Source: a bacterium (lineage in GTDB: Bacteria > Electryoneota > Electryoneia > Electryoneales > Electryoneaceae). From it: a stretch of DNA of 64,000 nucleotides. The stretch is taken from positions 1 to 64,000 of the forward strand of contig JAHLLB010000005.1 of the NCBI GenBank assembly GCA_020444425.1. The letters run 5' to 3'. Position 1 is the stretch's first letter. Each line of letters opens with the position of its first letter. The notes under the pieces are model-generated. The model did no database searches. It was not told the DNA's origin and saw only the letters and a program-made list of their open reading frames with translations. This document shows positions 1 through 9,584 of the stretch, piece after piece. The translations under genes and the position numbers were made by a program.

Positions 1-57
1 ACCGATTACCGATTACCGATTACCGATTACCGATTACCGATTACCGATTACCGATCA
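1..57. repeat. Heptamer tandem repeat (ACCGATT)n at window edge
   Basis: Seven perfect head-to-tail copies of the 7-base unit ACCGATT followed by an ACCGATC copy run from the window edge to the stop codon of the next gene. The array may continue outside the window. Related ACCGNNN heptads recur near 34348, 50968 and 53341, so this is one site of a dispersed heptamer family, similar in kind to the short tandemly repeated sequences known from cyanobacteria. Confidence 0.95.
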
Positions 58-906
58 CCGCTTCACCTGAAGTACCGGTTCACGGAACAGGCTGAACCGC
101 AGCCACTTGTACCCGAAGTCGAGCAGCACCGCGTCGCTGGTGCGCATCTTCCGCACCGTCTTGTCGTCCAGCGCGATGCGTTGCAGCAACGAACTCTCGA
201 ACACGAACCGCCTGAACCGTTCGCTGTCGAAACAGACCATGTAGAACATCTCCATCTGCTCCGGCGTCAGGTCATTCTCACGCAGGTACGGGTGCAGCGT
301 GATCGCCTTGTACTTCTCGCCCTCTTCGTCCCAACGCGCGACATTCTGGTCGTCCATCCACTGGCGGACTGTCCACTCGCTCGTTTCGTCCCAGCCGTGG
401 CAGACATCCTCGTTCATCAGGAAGTAGAACGGTTCGTCGCTTGAGCCTTCTTCCGGACTCGCCTTGCCGACGGGGAACATGCGGCACGCCCACGGCCGGT
501 CCTGGTAGACTGTGCAGCCCTTCTCCGGATCGACAAAGTGGCAGCGTTTGTGTTCATCCTCGGTCATCTTCAGCATGATCACCGGATACTTCTGTTTCTC
601 ATGCATCGGCATCACGGTGTACTTCGAGAGGAATTCGGCGCTGGTGATCTTGAGCCGGTTCTTGACACGAATCACGTCATACGGCGTGAGGAAGATGTTG
701 ACGTCGCTGCAGCAATCGTTGAAACACGGCACGCCCGGATGGCAGCCGAAATGGAACGTGCTGTCCAACCCGAGGCGTTCGTGATCCTGCAGCACCTTTT
801 TCTTCAGGTTGGCGAAATTCTTCGCCGAGGTCGCTTCTGCATCGGCGGGCGCGGCGGCGGTTGCGTCGTTCTCGGACGCATCGGGGGGTTTGTTGTATTT
901 AATCAC
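55..906 (-). CDS. YkgJ family cysteine cluster protein (putative Fe/Zn chelating)
   Basis: 283 aa soluble protein. Cysteines C55, C61, C65, C66 (context CHPGVPCFNDCC) and C122, C131, C141 (ending CRMFPVG) match the YkgJ/UPF0153 pattern, a family thought to bind a metal or Fe-S cluster but of unproven activity. An Ala/Asp/Glu-rich stretch of about 30 residues precedes the domain. The ATG at 906 overlaps the TGA of the upstream zinc-ribbon gene by four bases, so the two are translationally coupled. The end touches a heptamer repeat. Family assignment is firm; the metal and the role are not known. Confidence 0.85.
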   Translation of the reverse strand: MIKYNKPPDASENDATAAAPADAEATSAKNFANLKKKVLQDHERLGLDSTFHFGCHPGVPCFNDCCSDVNIFLTPYDVIRVKNRLKITSAEFLSKYTVMPMHEKQKYPVIMLKMTEDEHKRCHFVDPEKGCTVYQDRPWACRMFPVGKASPEEGSSDEPFYFLMNEDVCHGWDETSEWTVRQWMDDQNVARWDEEGEKYKAITLHPYLRENDLTPEQMEMFYMVCFDSERFRRFVFESSLLQRIALDDKTVRKMRTSDAVLLDFGYKWLRFSLFREPVLQVKR

Positions 907-1211
907 GACTTGTCCTCCACAATCCGGTCACGCATGGCGTCCGGTGACCACACCGGAAACGGGCCGGTTTCGCCGGTGAACGGATCGTGCTTGTAGCGGT
1001 AGGACGACTTGGACGCATACTGGGATTCCATCCGTTCCCAGCCCCGCACATAATACCCGCACTCTTCGTTGAAGCAGACGTAGATCCACGGCGAATCAAA
1101 TGCTGCCATCGGCGGCACCAGCATCTTCAGCATCGGCTCGCCGCAGTGAGTACATACCGGCGGCGCATCGTGCATCTCGCGAGGATCAAGGGGGATTGAC
1201 GGTTCAGCCAT
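903..1211 (-). CDS. Small zinc-ribbon protein
   Basis: 102 aa protein with a C20-x2-C23 knuckle and a C46-x4-C51 knuckle about 22 residues apart, a typical zinc-ribbon spacing resembling Ogr/Delta-type fingers. The remainder is polar with several Tyr, Ser and Lys residues and no membrane segment. It overlaps the downstream cysteine-cluster gene by four bases, suggesting that the two products act together, possibly in metal or Fe-S handling. I do not recognise a named family; the function is unknown. Confidence 0.7.
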   Translation of the reverse strand: MAEPSIPLDPREMHDAPPVCTHCGEPMLKMLVPPMAAFDSPWIYVCFNEECGYYVRGWERMESQYASKSSYRYKHDPFTGETGPFPVWSPDAMRDRIVEDKS

Positions 1212-1376
1212 TCGAATGTCCGCAGTAAAATCCGTATGAAAATGGCGCGGGTTGAATCCGCGCCAGGACGATGAAGTCCAGCCTTTGTGAAAACTACGAA
1301 CAAGGAACCACAGGCCAAAGAGTAAGGGGAGGATAACAGCGGCACCCGTCGTGCCCGGTCAAACGAGGAGATACGG

Positions 1377-4300
1377 TCAGGATTGATCCAGTGTAGCCCG
1401 GACCTTCGCGGCAAGATCACTCATTGTAAAGGGTTTCTGAATAAACTGGAGACCTCGTTCGAGCAGGCCGCGATGCGTGATGACTTCGTCGGTATAGCCC
1501 GACATGTAGAGCACTCGCAGGTTCGGGACGACCTCCGAGATCTGCTCATACAACTCCCGGCCATTCATTTTCGGCATGACAATATCTGTCAGCAGCATCG
1601 ACACCTCATAATTCACGGACTTGATCTTGTCCAGTGCGTCGAAGCCGTCCTTTGCGGTGATGGTGGTGTAGCCGAAACGGATCAGCATCGATGCCACCAG
1701 TTTCCGAACCTCTTCATTGTCCTCCACCACGAGGATGGATTCCGAACCGGATACCGTTTCGCTCGTTGCGATCGTCACCTCTTCCGGCTGCTCAGACTTG
1801 CTGACCGGCAGGTAGACCTTGAACGTTGTCCCGTTCCCGGGTTCGCTGTAGACCCAGATGGTGCCGCCGTGTTGCTTGACGATGCCAAAGACAGTCGCCA
1901 GCCCCAGTCCGGTTCCCTTCTCACCCTTGGTCGAATAAAACGGTTCAAACACACGAAGCCGCGTTTCTTCGTCCATCCCCGCACCGGTGTCGCTGACCGA
2001 AAGCAGGACATATTCGCCGGGATTCACATCCGCATGTTGGGCGACGTAGTCTTCGTCCAAACGTGCCAGGCTTGTTTCGATGGCGACCGATCCCTTTTCC
2101 GGGATTGCGTCCACGGCGTTCACAATCAGGTTCATCAGGATTTGTTCTATCTGATTCATATCCGCATCAATCGGCTTGATCGGTTCGGCCAGATACACAT
2201 TCAGCCGGATATCTTCCGGAATTGTCCGGCGCAGCAAGTCGTGGATGTCCATCACGATCTGGTTGATGTCCACCTGCTTCACAACTAACGCCTGCTTCCG
2301 GCTGAACGCGAGCAGCTGGCGGATCAGGTCACGCGCCTTGAAACTGGCGCTGAGCAGATCCTTGACCAGTTCGCGTTCCTCTACATCGAGCCGCTCGGAT
2401 TCGGCGAGGAATTCTCCGCTGCCGATAATCGGCACCAGCAGATTGTTCAAGTCGTGCGCGATCCCTCCGGCAAGGCTGCCAATCGCATCCATCTTCGCCG
2501 CTTGCATCAGTTGCTGCTGCAGGTTTTCCCGTTCAGCTTCCGCCTGCTTGCGTTCGGTAATATCGCGGGCGACGCCGAGTACACCGACAAGATTGCCTTC
2601 AACATCGAATAGTGGTGCCTTGATCGTTTCCAGGAGTTCTATATGGCCGTCATCGGCGTAGGTGAGTTGTTCTTCATTCTTCAGTGGTTTTCTCGCTTCA
2701 ACGACAGCCAGATCTCGCTTTCGGAATGCGTCCGCCTGCTCCCTGTCAAAAATGTCGTAATCGGTTTTCCCGTGGATCTCCTTGTCGGCTAATCCGGATA
2801 GACGTTCAAATTTGCGGTTGCAACTCAGATAGCGGCCCTCGGCGTCCTTCACCCAGACCAGGTCGGGAATGGTGTTCAGCAGGGCGCGCAGGTGCATTTC
2901 CCGATTGGCCAGCGCCTCCTCGGCGTTCTTCCGCTCGGTGATGTCGAGATACGTGCCGTTGATGCGCAACGGTTGACCGTTGTCATCACGTTCGATGACG
3001 CGACCGCGAGATATCACCCAGAACGTGTCGCCAGAAGCACTTTGAAGCGGAAGTTCCGTCTGATAAAATTCTGATTCCCCGCGAAGGTATTTTTCAAGGG
3101 TCTGTTCTACATCTTTCCGTATGGAATCGGGTATCATTGCACGCCAATCGCTACTTCTAACTTGTCCCTGGTTCAAGGTAAAACCAAGTTTCTGCGCCCA
3201 ACTTTCATTCAGACTTACCCGATTCGCAGCAAGATTCCAGTCCCAGATGCCGAGATCAGCCGCCTCCACCGCCATCTCCGCGCGATGACGGGTGGTTTCC
3301 AGCTCGCGGGTTCGTTCTGCCACCAGCTGCTCAAGGCGCAGCCGGCGCCGCAGGATCAGCCGGGTGAGGATGGTCAGCGTGAGCGTCAGCAATGTCCCCG
3401 CCAACAGGACAAAGCCGGCCGCACGGATCGGATGTATCTCATACAAACCCGGGCCCGCCGAGGTTGTTACCCGGAACGTGCGGCCAAAGGCAAATACCGG
3501 CCAGGTTTCGGTATACTTCTGGTGTTCCTCCAGATCCATTGTTTCCGAGACTACCTGGATCGATTGCTGGTCTGCGGGGAATCCACTGGATAGTGCCAGT
3601 GAGATGGTTTGGTTGGGACGGGCGGACAGGAGAAGTTCCTGCAAGTCCAGCACGCAAGCAACAAACCCGGCTTCGGATCTGTCAGTGCCCCCTTGCCGGA
3701 CGGCCTTGAACGCAAGCACGTATCCCGAAAAGAATTCATGCTCAACTGGATCCGTGCAAACCGCGCGGCCACTTGCGGCTGCGCGACTGATTGCCTCTGA
3801 AAACAATGGATCCCGATAAGAGTCAAACCCCAGGAATTCGCTGTACTCATCTCTTGAAGTGATTCGTGTAAGGGGATAATGCAGGCTGTCAGGGTCGGCT
3901 GACGGATCAGCCGAACGGTCTTCCTGCGGATACCAGATCTGGAAATCCTGAAATCCTTCCTCACGCATCCGGCGTTCAAAGGTAGGCCGCTGCTCCGGCG
4001 TTACCCGTGGAATCCACAACCACGCCCGCACCGCCGGATTGTTCATCAGGTAGTCGGTGTAGTCGGTGTATTCACTGGCGGTGACATATTCACTGGCGGC
4101 GAAGAACCGGACCAGTGCTTCCATCTCAACATTCTGCAGGGAGTGAAACGTCTTGGAGAGGGCGGTCAGCTTATCCAAACCAAGCTGGATAAACGCACGT
4201 TGACGCGAATCCGCCTCCTTGTTGTCCGCGACCATGGCCACCACCGTGGTCAGCAACAATCCGATCACCACCATATGGTAGGCGGCACGGTAGGAATGGG

Positions 4301-4988
4301 CTGTGACTGCGCTCGTTGACTGCCGGGCGGTATGAAGCAGGATCATGTTGCCCAACAGCAACACGAGAACTGCGGCAATGGAGAAACTGCCAATCAACAC
4401 GATGATTCCAGGCTGGAAATCGGACCAGCCCGAGAACGCATAGTCAACCCCCAGCACAGAAGGCGGTACATCCGGTTTTCCGCTGTGGATCGGTGCAAAC
4501 ACATGAACCCGGGCATGAAGCGGGAGCAGTTTCTCCCACAGGTTCTCTGTACCTGCCGCGGAAATGACCTGCCGGTTCGTCACGACGTGACGCAGCACCG
4601 CCTGAACATCGCCGGTCCAGTTGAACCCGAGAGTGTCACCTGCATGCGCTGAGGGGAAGGCATTGTCCGGAACAAACTCCCCGTTCTCATCCATCCGGTA
4701 GAGCACAATCACCTGGAACTGATCATCCAGAGTACCCAGCGTTTGCAATGTCGAATGGACTGGCGAGGACGTGTCGCCGAGTTGATCTTCAGAGAATGGA
4801 AACCGGGATACCGAGAGCTCAATCGCCGTGAACTCGACCTTGGCTTCAAAGGTACGAAGCCGCTGCTGATACTGCGTGTGGATGACAAACAGAATGCCGG
4901 TGAGCCCGATAAGAACGATTGACAGCACACTCCCCACCAAGCCGTAGAGAGCTGACCGGCGCTGTGAGGGAGAGCTGTGTGTGGGCAT
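1377..4988 (-). CDS. Hybrid sensor histidine kinase (CHASE-PAS-PAS-HisKA-HATPase-REC)
   Basis: 1203 aa membrane sensor kinase. Predicted membrane segments lie near 14-37, 194-219 and 235-254, with a fourth near 523-546. A CHASE-type extracellular sensor occupies about 258-490, and the stretch 40-190 forms a second periplasmic region. Two PAS domains follow (about 575-690 and 700-820, each ending near DITERK). The H-box SLAGGIAHDLNNLL contains the phosphoacceptor His845. HATPase motifs are NLIVNAVDAI and GTGLGLATV. The C-terminal receiver domain has Asp1135 in LLTDIVMPKMNG. No separate response regulator is adjacent; the gene diverges from ppc. The signal sensed cannot be told from sequence. 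Confidence 0.92.
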   Translation of the reverse strand: MPTHSSPSQRRSALYGLVGSVLSIVLIGLTGILFVIHTQYQQRLRTFEAKVEFTAIELSVSRFPFSEDQLGDTSSPVHSTLQTLGTLDDQFQVIVLYRMDENGEFVPDNAFPSAHAGDTLGFNWTGDVQAVLRHVVTNRQVISAAGTENLWEKLLPLHARVHVFAPIHSGKPDVPPSVLGVDYAFSGWSDFQPGIIVLIGSFSIAAVLVLLLGNMILLHTARQSTSAVTAHSYRAAYHMVVIGLLLTTVVAMVADNKEADSRQRAFIQLGLDKLTALSKTFHSLQNVEMEALVRFFAASEYVTASEYTDYTDYLMNNPAVRAWLWIPRVTPEQRPTFERRMREEGFQDFQIWYPQEDRSADPSADPDSLHYPLTRITSRDEYSEFLGFDSYRDPLFSEAISRAAASGRAVCTDPVEHEFFSGYVLAFKAVRQGGTDRSEAGFVACVLDLQELLLSARPNQTISLALSSGFPADQQSIQVVSETMDLEEHQKYTETWPVFAFGRTFRVTTSAGPGLYEIHPIRAAGFVLLAGTLLTLTLTILTRLILRRRLRLEQLVAERTRELETTRHRAEMAVEAADLGIWDWNLAANRVSLNESWAQKLGFTLNQGQVRSSDWRAMIPDSIRKDVEQTLEKYLRGESEFYQTELPLQSASGDTFWVISRGRVIERDDNGQPLRINGTYLDITERKNAEEALANREMHLRALLNTIPDLVWVKDAEGRYLSCNRKFERLSGLADKEIHGKTDYDIFDREQADAFRKRDLAVVEARKPLKNEEQLTYADDGHIELLETIKAPLFDVEGNLVGVLGVARDITERKQAEAERENLQQQLMQAAKMDAIGSLAGGIAHDLNNLLVPIIGSGEFLAESERLDVEERELVKDLLSASFKARDLIRQLLAFSRKQALVVKQVDINQIVMDIHDLLRRTIPEDIRLNVYLAEPIKPIDADMNQIEQILMNLIVNAVDAIPEKGSVAIETSLARLDEDYVAQHADVNPGEYVLLSVSDTGAGMDEETRLRVFEPFYSTKGEKGTGLGLATVFGIVKQHGGTIWVYSEPGNGTTFKVYLPVSKSEQPEEVTIATSETVSGSESILVVEDNEEVRKLVASMLIRFGYTTITAKDGFDALDKIKSVNYEVSMLLTDIVMPKMNGRELYEQISEVVPNLRVLYMSGYTDEVITHRGLLERGLQFIQKPFTMSDLAAKVRATLDQS

Positions 4989-5326
4989 ACTACCTAACCT
5001 CGTGTCCAGACCCGCGAATCCAAATCTACGAACAGAATTCTCCGTATTCTGATAAGCGAGGTTTTCTGTCCAGCGTCAGGAGTCCATTGATCGCTTGAAT
5101 CCGGAAAATACGTGTGTGATGCACCCATGCGGCCTGTGATCAACACACGCACATGTTCTCGAAAGCCGCCAAATGGCCTCCAGACGGAGTCTGAGTGGGT
5201 GATCCGGATCGGGTCGTGATTCCCGATCGTTCCCGTCTCGCGAGATGGAAATACCCGATAGTATCCGCTCAACCTCTGCCAGTATTATCCATTCTTGGCA
5301 GTGGTCAATCGCGAGCGGGAGGATGG

Positions 5327-7900
5327 ATGAGCAGTACGATTGCAGAAGCGTATAACGAACTGGTGAACCTGCGGTATCAGCTCTACAACAGCCTGTTCAT
5401 GATGTTGCCGCTGGATGCTGTGCAGCAGACCGGGGTCTGGATTCCATTGCTCCAGGCTGCCTGCAAGAATGGATTTGACCAGAACAAGAGTCCCGACACG
5501 ATTGTGCGAGACTTTTTCGCGGCCAACAAACCCGACTTTTCCGAACGCGATCAGATCGACTTTCTCTACAAAACGATCAAGTACATTGAAAGGCAGATCG
5601 TGCTGATTGACGCGCTGGAAGACTCCGCCTACAGCCAGATTCATCGTGTCGACGGCTCCCATTCCTGGGTGCAACTCGTTGATAAAGCCAAACAAGAGGG
5701 GTTGCAGGACGAACTCGCGGATCAGCTTGCGACCATGGCCGTCAGGATCGTGCTCACCGCCCACCCCACCCAATTCTACCCGGAATCTGTCCTCGCGCTG
5801 ATATCCGATCTGAAGGACGCCATCGCCGCAAACCACACGGCCGAAATCCGTGACTTGCTCGACCAGCTTGGACGCACGCCGTTCTTTCGTAAAAGCAAGC
5901 CTTCGCCACTCGACGAAGCGATGATGCTGATGAACTACCTGTCGCAGGTTTTCTACCCCGCGATCGGGCAGTTGCTGGACAAGGTCGCTGAGGCGGTTCC
6001 GGGTGCAGAGGAGTCGATCACAAACTTGATCCAGGTGGGATTCTGGCCCGGGGGGGACCGTGACGGCAACCCCTTTGTCACCGTCGAAATTACCCGTGAT
6101 GTCGCATCGCGTTTACGGACCGCAATTCTTCGTTGCTACGCCGCCGATTTGAAGAAACTTCGTCGCCGGTTGACATTTGCCGGTATCTACGACCGCTTGC
6201 TGGAACTGGAAAAACTGGTCGATCACGAGCTCCACGGCTGCGAGCAGGATGATACGCTGGCGCTGTCGGATCTGCTGGCGGGCATTGAAGAGATCGAATC
6301 CCGTGTCCGGTATGAACAGGAAGGTCTGTTTCTTCAGCACGTGCAGTCCTTCAAACGAAAACTGCGCTGCTTCGGATTCCACTTTGCCAGCCTCGACATT
6401 CGACAGGACAGCCGGATCATCGCGCGCACGCTGAACGAACTCCGTGCCACTCATCCCCACCTGCTGCCGGAAGATTTCGACCAACGCACCGAAGACGAAC
6501 AGATTCAGGCCTTGTTGTCCGTGAACGGGGACGTCGATCCAGCCAAGCTCACCGAACCGGTCTTACGCGACACCATCGATTCAGTGCGGGTGGTCCACGA
6601 AATCCAGCAGTCGAACGGCGAAGCGGGAGCACACCGCTACATCATCAGCAACTGCCGGGGTGCGCTGGATATGGCCCGGGTGATTGCCCTGTTCCGTGTC
6701 GGTGGATGGCGGGAGAAAGAGCTGACCGTTGACATCGTCCCGCTCTTCGAAACCATCGACGACCTGCGCTCGGCGGCAACATCGATGCAGCTCATTTATG
6801 AACAGTCCGCTTATCGGGAACACCTGAATCGGCGTAAATCCGAGCAGACGGTGATGGTGGGTTTCTCCGACGGCACCAAGGACGGCGGCTACCTGATGGC
6901 AAACTGGGCCATCTACCGTGCGAAAGAGGAGATCACGCGTGTTTCCCGTTCAACGGGAGTTGTGGTGCACTTCTTCGACGGTCGCGGTGGTCCACCAGCG
7001 CGTGGCGGTGGCAACAGCCATCTGTTCTACTCCGCGCTCGGAAGCAGCATCGAACGCAAGCAGATCCAGCTGACACTGCAGGGACAGACAATCAGCTCGC
7101 ACTATGGCATCCTTCAGTCAGCAACACACAATCTGGAAATGCTGCTGACTGCCGGATTGAGCAGCCGTCTCTTCAACAAACAACGGAATGACATTACCGA
7201 CTCGCAACAAAAGCTGATTGAGGAAATGGCCAGCATCAGCCTCGAAGCCTATCAGGCATTCAAAAGCCATCCCCTTTTTGTGCCCTACCTGCTCGAGCGC
7301 AGCACGCTCAAATACTACGGCATGGCGAACATTGGCAGCCGTCCAAGCAGACGCGGGAACGATAAGGAATTCCGCTTCGAAGATCTTCGAGCGATCCCGT
7401 TCGTCGGGGCCTGGAGCCAGCTGAAGCAGAACGTGCCAGGCTTCTTTGGCGTGGGTACAGCCCTGAAAAAGATGGAACGCATGGGCCGGCTTGATGAAGT
7501 GAAACAGCTGTTCCGTGAGTGCAGCCTGTTTCGAGCGTTTATCGCAAACAGCATGCAGAGCATGAGCAAAACCAACTTCCAGCTCACGCACTACCATGCT
7601 ACCGACGAACGCTTCGGCGAGCTCTGGGAACGCATTCACGACGAGTTTCAACTCAGCTATCAACTGGTGCTGGAAATCTCCGGCCAGTCTGAGCTACTCG
7701 CGGACAATCCACGTAGCCGGGAGAGCATCCGCCTGCGTGAAAAAGTTGTTCTGCCACTACTCACAATTCAGCAGCACGCCCTGATCCGGATTCAACAGGA
7801 GATAGCCAAAGACGGTGACGACGAACTGGTGTCGCTGTACGAGAAGATGGTGATGCGGTCACTGTTTGGAAATATCAACGCCACACGGAACGCTGTCTAG
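5327..7900 (+). CDS. ppc: Phosphoenolpyruvate carboxylase
   Basis: 857 aa cytoplasmic enzyme that carboxylates PEP to oxaloacetate and so refills the TCA cycle. Diagnostic motifs are present: LTAHPTQFYPESV with catalytic His146, WPGGDRDGNPFVT, GFSDGTKDGG, the loop FFDGRGG followed by ARGGG, and GSRPSRR. The ATG at 5327 was chosen because GGGAGG lies just upstream and the protein then starts MSSTIAEAYNEL; the frame stays open further upstream but lacks conserved sequence. The C-terminus (NINATRNAV) departs from the usual MRNTG-type ending, as in some divergent bacterial forms. It stands alone and ends in a strong terminator. Confidence 0.95.
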   Translation: MSSTIAEAYNELVNLRYQLYNSLFMMLPLDAVQQTGVWIPLLQAACKNGFDQNKSPDTIVRDFFAANKPDFSERDQIDFLYKTIKYIERQIVLIDALEDSAYSQIHRVDGSHSWVQLVDKAKQEGLQDELADQLATMAVRIVLTAHPTQFYPESVLALISDLKDAIAANHTAEIRDLLDQLGRTPFFRKSKPSPLDEAMMLMNYLSQVFYPAIGQLLDKVAEAVPGAEESITNLIQVGFWPGGDRDGNPFVTVEITRDVASRLRTAILRCYAADLKKLRRRLTFAGIYDRLLELEKLVDHELHGCEQDDTLALSDLLAGIEEIESRVRYEQEGLFLQHVQSFKRKLRCFGFHFASLDIRQDSRIIARTLNELRATHPHLLPEDFDQRTEDEQIQALLSVNGDVDPAKLTEPVLRDTIDSVRVVHEIQQSNGEAGAHRYIISNCRGALDMARVIALFRVGGWREKELTVDIVPLFETIDDLRSAATSMQLIYEQSAYREHLNRRKSEQTVMVGFSDGTKDGGYLMANWAIYRAKEEITRVSRSTGVVVHFFDGRGGPPARGGGNSHLFYSALGSSIERKQIQLTLQGQTISSHYGILQSATHNLEMLLTAGLSSRLFNKQRNDITDSQQKLIEEMASISLEAYQAFKSHPLFVPYLLERSTLKYYGMANIGSRPSRRGNDKEFRFEDLRAIPFVGAWSQLKQNVPGFFGVGTALKKMERMGRLDEVKQLFRECSLFRAFIANSMQSMSKTNFQLTHYHATDERFGELWERIHDEFQLSYQLVLEISGQSELLADNPRSRESIRLREKVVLPLLTIQQHALIRIQQEIAKDGDDELVSLYEKMVMRSLFGNINATRNAV

Positions 7901-7933
7901 ATTCTGGCTGGTGTTAGGCGACAGGAGGAAATA

Positions 7934-7968
7934 CGCCTTAACCCGATGACTGGGTTAAGGCGTTGTTT
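7934..7968. terminator. Bidirectional rho-independent terminator (ppc / tRNA-Leu)
   Basis: A perfect 11-bp stem (CGCCTTAACCC paired with GGGTTAAGGCG, 7-base loop) is followed by TTGTTT on the plus strand and by TATTT on the minus strand. It sits between the convergent ppc and tRNA genes and can stop both. Confidence 0.85.
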
Positions 7969-7974
7969 CCTTCG

Positions 7975-8059
7975 TACCGAGGGGGGGACTCGAACCCCCA
8001 AGGGCGCAGGGCCCGGCGGATTTTGAGTCCGCTGCGTCTACCAATTCCGCCACCCCGGC
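7975..8059 (-). tRNA. tRNA-Leu (anticodon CAA)
   Basis: Read on the minus strand, an 85-base cloverleaf begins GCCGGGGTGGCGGAATTGG. The anticodon stem GCGGA/TCCGC encloses the loop CTCAAAA, giving anticodon CAA (Leu, codon TTG). A long variable arm of class II and a GGGGG-TTCGAGT-CCCCC T arm follow. The acceptor stem closes with two G-U pairs. CCA is not encoded. Confidence 0.95.
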
Positions 8060-8259
8060 GAGCGACTCCGAATATAGAGGATTCTCGCCCTTCTGCAAAC
8101 CCCGCAACCGCTTCCGCGAGACACGAACTCACAAAGACCAACTGAACTCAAGCCTGAACCTTTCCCGTGGGGCGTAGACGATGCAGATCGACGCTTGTCA
8201 CCAGCGCCCGCTTGCGTATCTTCCCAACAACCCTTCCGACAACCGACAGGAATCCACGT

Positions 8260-9042
8260 ATGAATGCCGTCTGGGTGGGATTGATTGTCATTGCGATACT
8301 CGTCGCGGCCTTCACCGGGCACATGGAGGAGACGACCAACGCCGCGATGGACAGCGCCGGCGCTGCCGTCGAGCTGGCCATCGGCCTGATTGGCGTGATG
8401 GCCCTGTGGCTCGGTCTGATGAAGATCGCGGAAAAGGCCGGTTTGGTGCAGGCGCTCGCACGGTTGCTGCGTCCCCTGCTGCGCCGCATCTTCCCCGAAG
8501 TCCCGAAAGACCACCCGGCGATGGGGTCGATGCTGGCGAATATCGCCGCCAACATGCTCGGCCTCGGCAATTCCGCCACCGCCCTCGGCCTGCGTGCGAT
8601 GCAGGACCTGCAGAACCTGAACAAGGAAAAAGCCAGCGCCAGCAACTCGATGGCGACCTTCCTCGCGATCAACACCTCATCCGTGACCATTATCCCGGCG
8701 ACGGTGATCGCAATTCGCGCCTCAGCGAATTCCAACTCACCCGCCGAAATCATCGGGCCGGTGATCGTCGCGACACTGGTCTCGACCACCGTCGGGATCT
8801 TCGCGTCACGGCTGCTGCAACGGTTCGTCCCGGCGCAGGGGGTGGACGTAGCCACTACGGATGATCAACCATCGGACAATCCGCGTCCGCAAGCGGACAC
8901 GTGCACAACAAACACGGGCATGTCGGACTCGAGCAATCCGCGTCCGCAAGCGGACACGGGCACTTCGGACACGGGCACATCCGATCAAGATTCATCGAGT
9001 GCGGGTCGGTCCACCGGGAAAAAGAACGGGGAGGGCCGCTGA
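8260..9042 (+). CDS. spmA: Spore maturation protein A-like / nucleoside recognition (Gate) membrane protein
   Basis: 260 aa membrane protein. It starts MNAVWVGLIVIAIL and carries the Gate-domain pattern NIAANMLGLGNSATALGLRA and FLAINTSSVTIIP typical of SpmA. The ATG at 8260 was chosen over an upstream in-frame codon because it gives a hydrophobic N-terminus as in the family. It overlaps spmB. SpmA/SpmB are named for spore maturation in Bacillus but are widespread in non-sporulating bacteria, where the substrate is unknown. The last 65 residues are an unusual hydrophilic tail with two NPRPQADT copies, encoded by two intergenic-type hairpin repeats read in frame. Confidence 0.85.
   Translation: MNAVWVGLIVIAILVAAFTGHMEETTNAAMDSAGAAVELAIGLIGVMALWLGLMKIAEKAGLVQALARLLRPLLRRIFPEVPKDHPAMGSMLANIAANMLGLGNSATALGLRAMQDLQNLNKEKASASNSMATFLAINTSSVTIIPATVIAIRASANSNSPAEIIGPVIVATLVSTTVGIFASRLLQRFVPAQGVDVATTDDQPSDNPRPQADTCTTNTGMSDSSNPRPQADTGTSDTGTSDQDSSSAGRSTGKKNGEGR
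8873..8963 (-). repeat. Two REP-like hairpin repeats inside the spmA tail
   Basis: Copies at 8873-8906 and 8931-8963 share the palindrome GTCCGCAAGCGGAC with conserved flanks. Read on the minus strand each has GTGC-C/A-C, a stem-loop GTCCGCTTGCGGAC, then GCGGATT; this matches the general plan of the intergenic hairpin family elsewhere in the window (TGCCC, stem-loop, GGATTATCC). A related copy is intergenic near 21134-21162. Each copy keeps the reading frame open and encodes NPRPQADT. Confidence 0.8.
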
Positions 9043-9584
9043 TGGATACGCTGCAGGGCATCCTCGCTGAAATGGGATCGTGGGCGATTCCGGTCGCCAT
9101 TGTCGGCATCGTCGGGATCGGAGCCATCCGCAAGGTTAAGGTGTATGAGGTCTTCGTCGAAGGGGCGAAGGAGGGGTTTGACGTCGGCGTCCGCATCATC
9201 CCGTACCTGGTCGCGATCCTTGTCGCCATCGGAATGTTCCGCGCGTCCGGCGCACTGGACTTCCTCGTTGCCGCGCTGGATCCACTCCTGAGCTGGGTCG
9301 GATACCCCGGCGAGGCGTTGCCGATGGCGTTGATCCGTCCGCTGTCCGGTTCGGGGGCGCTGGGGGTGATGACGGAGTTGATCAACACGCACGGCCCGGA
9401 CTCGTTTATCGGACGCCTGGCATCGGTGATGATGGGTTCGACCGAGACAACCTTCTATGTGCTCGCGGTGTACCTCGGATCGGTCGCCGTTCGACGGTCA
9501 CGGCACACCCTCGCCGCCTGCCTGATCGCGGATGCCGCCGGGCTGATCGCGGCTTTCATCGTGGTCAAGGTGGTGTGGGGATGA
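9042..9584 (+). CDS. spmB: Spore maturation protein B-like / nucleoside recognition membrane protein
   Basis: 180 aa membrane protein, the usual partner of SpmA. It starts MDTLQGILAEMGSWAIPVAI and contains the SpmB signatures GVRIIPYLVAILVAIGMFRASG, in part, and LIRPLSGSGALGVM. Four to five hydrophobic segments are visible. The start codon is embedded in the spmA stop (TGATG), so the pair is translationally coupled, and its own stop overlaps the thiN start. Substrate and role outside sporulation are unknown. Confidence 0.85.
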   Translation: MDTLQGILAEMGSWAIPVAIVGIVGIGAIRKVKVYEVFVEGAKEGFDVGVRIIPYLVAILVAIGMFRASGALDFLVAALDPLLSWVGYPGEALPMALIRPLSGSGALGVMTELINTHGPDSFIGRLASVMMGSTETTFYVLAVYLGSVAVRRSRHTLAACLIADAAGLIAAFIVVKVVWG

